From contig JBBHKE010003260.1 in the NCBI GenBank assembly GCA_037447655.1, forward strand, positions 124,001 to 188,000: DNA of 64,000 nucleotides, read 5' to 3'. Numbering within the stretch: the first letter of the stretch is position 1; each line of letters opens with the position of its first letter. The translations under genes and the position numbers were made by a program. Shown here in pieces: positions 55,842-64,000 of this stretch. The notes under the pieces were generated by a model, which made no database searches, had not been told where the DNA came from, and worked only from the letters and a program-made list of their open reading frames with translations. The DNA comes from Zygnema cylindricum (taxonomy: Eukaryota > Streptophyta > Zygnematophyceae > Zygnematales > Zygnemataceae).

Positions 55842-58800
55842 GTAATAGTGGCCCGACAGAGTGCCACGTGGCGGGTCAGTCTGGAAAATACAAATCCGGA
55901 TCTGTCGGTACAGCTGGTAGAGAGATTCTCCCTGACTATGGGGGTGGACTGCTGCAGACTCCCGGGGGACCCAACGCTCACCAAAATGAAGGTGGGGGGG
56001 GAGGGAGGAGGGGGGGAGTGGAAGAGTCAGAGTGAGAGTGAGTGATGACGAGGGTGAGGGAGAGGAATCGAGAGAGAAGAGGGATGAGGGAGAGTGAAGT
56101 ACTAGTATCCTTAGTTCAATGGAACTGACCTTTTTCAGATTTCTGTTTTCTGTTTTTTGTATTATCGTCTTTTTTTTGCAGATTGTCAGTCATCTTCCTT
56201 CTCTCCGCCTCCATCTCTCCCCTCTCAAGTGTATCGCAATGAAATCAATTCTTTCCACTCTCTCCTCCTCCGAAACCTCTCCTTCCGCCTCCTCCCAAAG
56301 ACAAACCCCGGTCTCTACTTCCTTACCACTTGTCAATCCCGTCTCTTCTCAAAATTATACCCAAAATTCCCATAATTCCACACCAAAGTTGGGGACAACT
56401 CCCTCGCGTTCCGAAGTTCTTGAAGCTCTTTATTTGAGATCTTCGCATGTCACGTCACGAGCAAAAAATGATAGTTTTTTAGGGTTAAAAACTACGTCAA
56501 ATATTAATGGGGTACAAATTGGAGTTGACAGTGGAGAAAAGGGGGAGGGAGAGGGAGAGAGAGAGAGAGGTCTTCAGGAAGTTTCTCAGAAACTGAAAGC
56601 TGCAATTCTGGACGTAAATCTACGGTTAGATCTTCTCGTGGCGGAAATTTGTTTGGATAGTAGGGAGATTAAGGGAGGGAGAGGGAGAGGGAAGGGAGAG
56701 AGGAGTGAGCACATGTTAACTATGGTGTGGGAAAATTTGAACCTCAGGTGAGTTTTTTTGTTTTGGAATTAGTTTTGTTATTTTTCAGGCTTTCTATGCT
56801 TTTTTGGTGTTTTTTGAAAGGTTTTTTATATATATATATATATAGACGATGTGTACATCTGTATATATGTGTGTATATACATGTATATATATGCATTTAA
56901 TGAAATTACTGAATGTTTTTCTTGTATTTGGATTTTTGGAGAAAAGAAGTAAGAAAGTAGTGTTGGTTTCCACTACAGACCCGTTTTTTTTAGGATTTCC
57001 TTTTTTTTTATTTCAGTCTCGGCATTGTAGTTTTTGGTTTTTAAGGTATTTTTGTATTTTTTTTCATGTGTTTTGTTTTTTTTTTGTAGATGTTTCTGTT
57101 TATTTTACGGAGAAATTGATGGAAACCTCTCTCTTTTTAAAGTTTAATGTTTTATGTGCCTTTTCATGTACTCTTTTTTTATGTACATTTTTTTTTCCCT
57201 TCTTTCTCCAGATTTGCTCAAAAGGTTTTCGAAGAAATTTTGGAAGCGAGTTTAGAAAGTGTTTTTTTGATCGATTGTTCTCAATCTTCAGAAAGTCCTT
57301 ATCGATTTATGCTCTCTCCTCCTCAAATACCTTCCTCTCCTCCTCGTCAGATTCCTTCTCCAATTACTTTCCTAACCGAAAATTCTTACAATTCTCAAGT
57401 TTTGTCATCTATGTCCAATCACCAAATTATCGTATCGCGTTTACAAGAAGCTTCCACTTCGTCCTTTCCATTAAAACCGAAAGTGATTTCAAGAGAGACA
57501 AATTATATTTCTACCCAGGGAAAAAAGGAGAGGGAGAAGGAGAGAGAGAAAGAATTCTTGGAAGCTTCTCAAAATGGAGATCTTTTCTTGGAACTGAGAA
57601 AAAGTGCAAAAAACGGAAAAATGTTTACCTTGAAATTTAAATCGGAATCTCCGAAAGAAGATTATACAAGTAGAGGAATTTCAACTTTAGGTTTTTCAGT
57701 TTCGGGATTAGAAATAAATTGTTATCGTCCAACAATCGGAAATGTTCACTCATTTTTGAATAAAATTGCTTCGTCAACTCCTATGCCAATTTCTTCTGAT
57801 AGAGATCACGGAAATTCTCGGATTCCCAGCTCAGAAAATTTGTCAAAAAATTTGTTGCTGCACGAGTCTCGGGGCAGCAACTCGTCAAATTTTTCTTCTG
57901 CCCGAGGATTTTCGACAATTACATTGTCTAAAAAACTTTTAGAAAGTTCAAGAAGTTCCCCAAAACTATTTCCAACTTCGGAAAACGAAAACAGAAACAA
58001 TAATTTTCTTTCGGATCCTTTAGTTTCGAAACCAGGGAAAGAAACTGAATCAAGAAAAAAAAAGGATGGAAAATCCTCAAATTATAGGGAAAACGGCAAA
58101 ATCGAGGAAAAAAACGAAGGAACTCAGCAAGAAAAAAATGATCTTGTGCAGGAAACTGAAGATTCGGAATGGAAGTTGGCTCTAGGATCAGATACAAATA
58201 TGCATTTCAACAATCGCGAAAAACAGACAACTTTAACGGAAAACTTTGACAGAAAATTTCGAACTCCTCGTTCGAAAAGTTTCGATTACGAAGCAATCCC
58301 AGTTGGAAAACCGATGGTTTTTCCCGTCGTGAAAAACGAGACATTCGGAGAAAAAGGTAAAAATCGATTAGATGAATATTCTGAAGTAAGAGATAGTGAA
58401 GTAGAAAATGGGTACAAAAGCAAAAGTAAAGTGAAAGAGAACACTAATTTTTTGTCAGAAAACCTAGTGGAATCGAAAACTATCCAATCAACGGAAACTG
58501 GAGATAGAAAAAAAGAAGAAGAAGAATTGGCTGTTTTAAAACTAGCCGGAATTTTTTCTCATGTATCTCTTCATTTTTATCATTCGAAAGGGAAAGTGGG
58601 AACAATTTCTGTAAATGAAATCGAACTATCTGGAAAAATTTTGGGTCTTGAAAATTTGGAAAACCCTATTTTTTCCGTGAGGGGTTCTCTTCAAGATTTA
58701 AAGTTTTTAGCGCCGGAACATGAAGAGATTTCTCCTTTGGGAGATTTTATTGGAAGGAAGGACGAATCTTTTCCATGTGTCGTTCAGTTTAGTATCCGTA

Positions 58801-61800
58801 ACGATCTCAAAAAAATCCAATCAAAATCTAACAATTTAAACTCTGTTTTGCTTGACAATCACGAAAAAAACTGCAGAAAAAATGAAATTTCTGTGATTGC
58901 GGAGGTGACAAATGCAAATTTTGTTTTGGTCAGTGAATATTTTTTGTCACTTGCACAATATTTTTCGAGCGGAGAATGGAATTTTGCCTCTCCTTCAAAG
59001 GAAAATTGTGAGGATTCGGAGGAAATTTTTCATTTTCAACTCTTTTTTCACGATGTTTTTCTTCGAATTCCAAACTCAAGGTCGCGAGAATCTCTCACAG
59101 CTTTTGTACAAATGGAAATTCCCCAACTTGAAATGCAATTTCCTACATTAAAACCAGTAGGAGAGGATGGAGAAAGAGGAAAGAGGAGAGGAAAAGGGGA
59201 GAACGGAGAGAAAGGAGAAGATGGAGGGGATGGTGAGGATGGAGGAACAGGAGAGAAAGAAGAGGAAGGAGAGAAAGGAAAGGAAGGAGAGAGAGGAGAG
59301 AGAGGCGAGAAAAGCGAGAGAGGAGAGAGAGGGGAAAGAGGAGAGAATGGAGAAAATGTAGGGGAAGGAGAAGGAGAGGAAATTGAGTGGGAGGTTGGGA
59401 GGGAGGTCAAAAAATCTTCTGAATCAGAAACAGAGAAAGCAGGGGTGAATCGAGAAATTGTGGATATTAGAGGAAAAGGAGTACGAGTGGTACTTAAAGG
59501 TGTTGATAAATCAATTAAAGAGAGAAAAAAAGTGGGAGATTTGAGAAGAGGTTTTTTATCAAAGGAAGTATTTTGGACTTTACCTGTTGTGGAAAAATTA
59601 AACGGAAGGATTTTTGTCGAATTGCCAGTTGTAAACGGGGCTGTAGCAGGAAAAAAAGACATAAACTTTGAGCAAATTTTGGGGACAAATGATGTGAAGG
59701 TTTTTGTGGACATTTCTACTTTGAGCCTTCGTTTACTGGGTGAGTTTCTTTTTTTTTCTTAATGGTCATTTCTTCATTTAGCGGTTTTTTGAGGGTTTTG
59801 ACGGTTTTAATCGAGTCACTCCCTTCACATCCCTTTCTCCCCCTCCCCTTTTTTTCTCCTCCTCTGTTCTTTCGTTTCTTCGACCTTTTCTAAAATATGC
59901 ATACATGTGCAGTATATGTGGTGGGTACTTTTTCCTAAAATACATATTTTTATTTCAATTTCCGAGGAAAATCGCAATATCAGTAACTTTTATTTGTTGA
60001 GATTTAGTAATCAATTGTTATTGACTGTATGACGATGACTTATTAGTTTCTTGATTTGTCCATTTTTTTGGGTTCGACAAACTTAGTTTTTTTTTTTTGT
60101 TAAAAAGGTCTTACTGCTTTCGTAGTGTTTTTCTTTGTATGTAATGTTGTATATTTATAACATTTTTCTTTATTAAATTTACTAATTGGTGCTAGGAAAT
60201 TTTTGCTGCAAAAATCGCATATTTTAGATAATAATTTTTAATGATAATCTATAATCTCGTAAAAACCTATGACGAAAAACAGTTGTTTCTTCTGATTTTT
60301 TTCCCGCTTTAACCGTCCTTTTTTTTTGGGACAGGAAACGGTCCTTTAAATGAAATCGACATTTTGACCTCAGCTCTTAATAATAATATTTTGCCTTTGC
60401 AAAATATATCTGAAATTTCGAAAGAAGAAAATTTTAATCTGACCGGAAATAATTCCTCGGGAACAAATTCTTCCAGAGTAGTAGGGGTAGGAGGAGTAGG
60501 GCCAGGAGGAGGAGTGGGGCCAGGAATTGTGGGGGTAGGAGGGGTAGGAGGAGTAGAAGGGGTAGGAGGAGAAGGGAAAAGAGTATTAGGAGGTGGAGGT
60601 GGAGTAGGAGAACAAAATCCTGTCTCTCTTTTGTGCAAAATTAAAAATATAAGACTTGGGATTGGAGAGAGAGAGGGAGGAGGACAGGAGAGAGACAGTA
60701 AAACAGGAAATAGAAGTGTTTTTTCGGAGGAGTCTAAATGGTCGAAATATAATTCCATTGTGGTTTTAAAACTGAATTTTTTAACGGTTGACATGGAAAC
60801 AGAATCAGACGAATCGGGAAAAGTCAAAATCAGTTGCCAAAGTTTAACTGTTTCTCACGGAAGAGGGTCTTATAAGAAATTAATCTCCAGAAAAAAAGCG
60901 AGAGAGCTTTTTGAAAAGAAACGGCGGGAAACTTCTGTAGAATATTTGAGTGAAAATCCGAGGGAAAATTTGCGGGAAAATCCTGGGAAAAGTTTCGAAG
61001 GAAATTTGGAGAAAGATTTGAGCGAGGATTTGGGAGAAAAGGAGTTGGAAAAGGACAAAAACATGTTATTTTTTTCGTCAGGACTTGAAAAAGAGCCTCT
61101 TTATCTTCGAAGTTTTGTGAGTCTACCGTTATTCAAATTCAAGAAAGACGAGAGGAAGGTTCTAGATGACAGAGAAGAACCTTTTATTAAGGTTATGTGG
61201 AAAACCAGAGAAATTTTTCAAAGTGATATTCATATGAATTTTCCCGAAGTATTGATTTTTTTGCATATAGATCCCTGGATGAAAGTAATTTCGTCTGTTT
61301 CTTCTGTTTTTCCGAATCAAACCTCTCCTTCTTCTTCTTCTAATGAGAGAGTGAGGGAAAATTTTAATCTGAATTTTTTGCAAAATGAGGGGATTGGGAA
61401 TAAGAAGAGGGGAGGGTTTGAAATTGTTCTTCGACCAAATGAATTTTTTTCGGGGAAGGAGGAAAATGGGGTCCTTTTAAGTCGCAAAGTAAGTATAGAA
61501 ACGGATTCTTTTCTTGAGGGAATGAATGTGGGAGGAAAATTAGGAGAGAGCGAGAAGGAGAGCGGATGTGAAAGTCAGAAGGGGGAGAAGGAGGAGAAGA
61601 GAGAGGAAATAAAAGTGAGAATTGTGACAAATGGAGTGGAAATAAGAATGGGGAGTTATGATGAACACGGAAGTGGGATGATGGTAGAGGAGGAAGAGGT
61701 AGAGGAAGGAGAGAACAGAGGGGACGAAGAGCGAGGGTTGGAGAGAGATTCAGACAGCGACGGGGAGGTAATGGAAGAGGAAGGGTCTGAGGAGGAGGAG

Positions 61801-63980
61801 GAGGAACTAATTGAAAGTGGGAGTGAGAGTGAGAGTGAGAATGTGGAGAGAGAGCGAGTGCGAGAGAAGGTGAGAGAAGGGAGGAGAGAGTGGAAGAGGG
61901 AGAGAAGAAGAAGAGAAGGTAGAGGAGGAGAGGGAGGAAATAAAAAACCTGACGTTGATATGTATGCGGAAATTGTGAAAGTTTCTATTTTTGACAATGA
62001 GATTCCGTTCAGTTTAAAGGGGGGGAGAGAGAGAAAGAGAGTGAGGGATAGAAACGAGGATTTATGGCATCATGAATCTTTGAGCGAATATTCTTTTGTT
62101 TCAAATAAGATACCAGTTTCAAAAAGGATACAAAGGGGTCTTAACCTTATATTGGCAGTAAATTTAGATGCCACAATAGGGGGAGAGGTAGAGGGAAATT
62201 TCGCCAGGTGGCATGGAGTTGCTGGTTTTTCAAAAATGGAAATTCTTTTGGAGGAAACGGAGCCTCTGACTGGAGCTCCTTTTCGAATGCCATTTTTGCA
62301 AATTTCGAATTTGAAGATATCGAAAACGGTTCTTCTTTCGCAAGGGGAGAAGGAGACAAGTTTCAAAAAGGCATCTGGAAATCGAAACGAATCAGAAAAT
62401 CCCCCAGAAAAGACGAAAGTTTCGCTAGTTGTGGAGTTAAAGGCGGGAGATATTGACTGTTGGATTTCGTATCGGTCTTTACGTTTTTTTCGCGATTTTG
62501 AATTTGAAATTACGGAAGGAGGAGAGGATGTAAATTCGACGGATATTGATTTCGATTTGAAATTTTTAGCGGAAATTGAGAGTGCCGCGGTTTTATTAAG
62601 TGATGGAAGGGTAAGGAAACTCCTTTATCTATTTTTTTTCTTTTTTTACTCCCTATTTAAATTTTTTGATCATTTAGCTTTCACCAAAAAAAAAAAAAAA
62701 AAGGCTAGTTTTTGGGTTTTTTTGAGATTTTTGGGTTTTTTGTGTTGTAAACTTTCTGCATGGGAAATGTTTCCAAGTGTTTTTTTTTAAACAAAGGAGT
62801 TTTGTTTTAGGAACTTTCTTGGGTTTATTGTAGGCTTTTTTTTTTTATTATTATTATTTTGATCGATATCATATCCGATTGCATTTTTTCTTTGTGGTCC
62901 TATTTTATAACGATTGACAGTATAAGTTGCCATTTTTTTTGTAACTTTATATTTTCGTTTGTGGAACTTTTTTCTTGCTTCTTTTCTAATTTTGGATTGA
63001 TATTGATGTCGATCCTTGTTTCCTTTCTTTAATTTTTTTGTATAGAGAAAGATATAAATTTTATGTATTTTTAACTATATTTGTATGGATTTCAATTGTC
63101 TCCCCCTTTCAATTCCCTTCTTCAGTCCTTGCCCCTTTTATATATATGTTTAAAAATTTATGCTTATATTTTTTTGATGGATATTGTTGTCATTTACAAT
63201 CTTAACCCTTCCTTTGATATTCCTTTTTTTTTATTTTTAATAGTGGCACTGTAGCGCCCCAATTGCGGAATCTCTCCTTTCAAATTTGAAATTCGTGGCA
63301 CATGGAACGCCCGTTTCCGTAACATCCTCTCTCTTCTTTCAAATAGGAGTCAATTATCACAACATTGAAAAGGTGGGACCATTTTTTTTTTTAAAGGAAG
63401 TGAAAAGAAAAAATAAAGTAAATCTCGAAGGTGATATTCAGATTGAAATTGAAAGTAAAATTGACACTGAAATTGAAAGTGAAATCGAAACCAAAATTGA
63501 AACTGAAATTGAAAGTGAAACTGAAAATGAAACTGACATTAAAACTGAAACTGAAACTGAAACTGAAACTGCAACTGAAACTGAATTTGAAATTGAAATC
63601 GAGATCAAGTTCGAGGTCGAGGTCAAGGTCGAAATTAAGGTCGAGATCAACATCGCAATCGAAATTGAAAACAAGTCGAGATTAGGTCGTGATTGAAATC
63701 GATATTGATCTTCAGCGTTTTTTTGTCGCTTCATTGAATCATTTGAAAACAATTTTTAACTGTCATAACCGCTGATACTGAGTGGGAGAGTAAGTGGGGT
63801 GTGGGGAGGAGGAGAGAGAGATAATTGCAGGTAACATGGGAACCGGCCATAGAGCCGTGGCCTGTAACATTATCCGTTAAACGGACAGGTGTTTCTTCCG
63901 GATTGGTCCCCTCACACACTCTTATCGAGGCGACCTCCACCGCCCAATTGGATATCAACGTGACTGAAGCCCTCGTGTTG
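55842..63980 (+). CDS. VPS13: VPS13-type lipid-transfer protein, N-terminal part (partial at both ends)
   Basis: Exons 55842-55991, 56182-56747, 57212-59739, 60335-62610, 63244-63372 and 63831-63980 join in matching phase (1266 codons). VPS13 proteins are long bridge-like tubes that move lipids between organelles at contact sites. Signs: LPGDPTLTKMK/IVSHLPSLRLHLSPLK across the first junction, the VPS13 'L..KV.G.LPSL.L..SD.K' region; alternating hydrophobic beta-strand segments with few motifs; and VTWEPAIEPW with TAQLDINVTEALVL in the last exon, the classic 'WEPLIEPW..L.....LN.NVTEALV' block. The chorein N-terminus is missing because of the gap at 55414; the C-terminal domains lie beyond the right edge. 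Two large simple-sequence inserts (59160-59400 and 60478-60620) and a Glu/Ser-rich one (61680-61930) are unusual. No stop or frameshift breaks the exons. Confidence 0.9.
56828..56900. repeat. (TA)n microsatellite in VPS13 intron
   Basis: A TATATA run at 56829-56843 is followed by imperfect 'tgtatata' words. It lies between the exons ending at 56747 and starting at 57212. Confidence 0.9.
59160..59400 (+). repeat. collagen-like Gly-Glu/Lys/Arg repeat coded inside VPS13
   Basis: About 75 residues of GE-x units (such as GEKGEDG and GERGERGEK) are encoded by GGAGAG-type triplet repeats within the 57212-59739 exon. The frame is kept open throughout. The insert lies between segments that look like normal VPS13 strands. 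Confidence 0.9.
60478..60620 (+). repeat. Gly/Val-rich elastin-like repeat coded inside VPS13
   Basis: About 45 residues of VGGVGP/VGGVEGV type are encoded by 'gtaggagg' repeats in the exon beginning at 60335. The frame stays open on both sides. Confidence 0.9.
63427..63695 (+). repeat. (GAAACT/GAAATT)n hexamer repeat in VPS13 intron
   Basis: The hexamers 'gaaact', 'gaaatt' and 'gaggtc' repeat for about 270 bp just after the exon ending at 63372. The upstream exon's frame happens to remain open through the repeat to 63696, which would add an acidic Glu/Ile/Thr tail if the intron were retained. Confidence 0.9.
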
Positions 63981-64000
63981 GTGAGATATCCTATCTCTTG

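Noticed and set aside
51303-63980. A HIBADH-VPS13 fusion gene
   Set aside because: The two parts are separated by an N gap. The first lacks its catalytic domain and the second lacks its N-terminus, so assembly truncation explains it better than fusion.
1-64000. tRNA, rRNA, snRNA genes, CRISPR arrays and prokaryotic operons
   Set aside because: I saw no tRNA B-box with a matching cloverleaf, no rRNA-like stretch and no regularly spaced spacer-repeat array. The splicing pattern shows the DNA is eukaryotic.

Overview
This window is nuclear DNA from a eukaryote, most likely a streptophyte (green plant lineage, bryophyte or charophyte grade). The reasons are three spliced genes with GT-AG introns of about 180 bp to 1.6 kb, frequent AAACCCTAA telobox-like motifs, a 3-hydroxyisobutyrate dehydrogenase of the plant 'HIBADH-like 1' type, and an RRM-less eIF4B-like protein. 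The abundance of (GGGA)n and (CT)n tracts and nested transposons would fit a Chara-like genome, but that is only a guess. There are two 10-base runs of N (36167-36176 and 55414-55423). I found no tRNA, rRNA, CRISPR or bacterial-type feature.

Layout. 1-4110: AT-rich DNA with a 60-bp tandem repeat, small TA-targeting MITEs and a GC-rich segment at 1560-1870. 4111-9032 (+): an eIF4B-like gene in five recognisable exons, with the first exon not found. 10000-20700: mainly debris of one non-LTR retrotransposon family with an R2-like layout (CCHC finger, reverse transcriptase, restriction-like endonuclease). It includes a near-complete but broken copy (11793-15560), several fragments and interspersed MITEs. 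21213-32084: a direct tandem duplication of a roughly 5 kb segment whose two copies are almost identical in some blocks and clearly diverged in others. 33000-41100: a decayed LINE fragment, hAT-like elements with 8-bp target duplications, more TA-MITEs and dispersed repeats. 42525-42884 (+): a small acidic Glu/Lys/Thr/Val repeat protein with an N-terminus suited to lipidation. 43760-50750: low-complexity DNA, another hAT-like element, a 1.9 kb fold-back element and a degenerate 'acattg' satellite. 51303-55010 (+): the 5' two-fifths or so of a HIBADH-like gene. 55842-63980 (+): part of a VPS13-type lipid-transfer protein gene that runs off the right edge.

The HIBADH gene breaks off and the VPS13 gene begins mid-protein on either side of the N run at 55414, so that gap hides the end of one gene and the start of the other, or joins pieces that are not neighbours. 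The three conserved genes (translation initiation, branched-chain amino acid catabolism, membrane-contact lipid transport) are housekeeping functions with no evident functional link. The most interesting material is in the repeats: an empty/filled site pair that proves TA target duplication by the MITE family, an intron tandem array that repeats the exon/donor junction, evenly spaced TGACGTCA palindromes, and large simple-sequence insertions inside VPS13.
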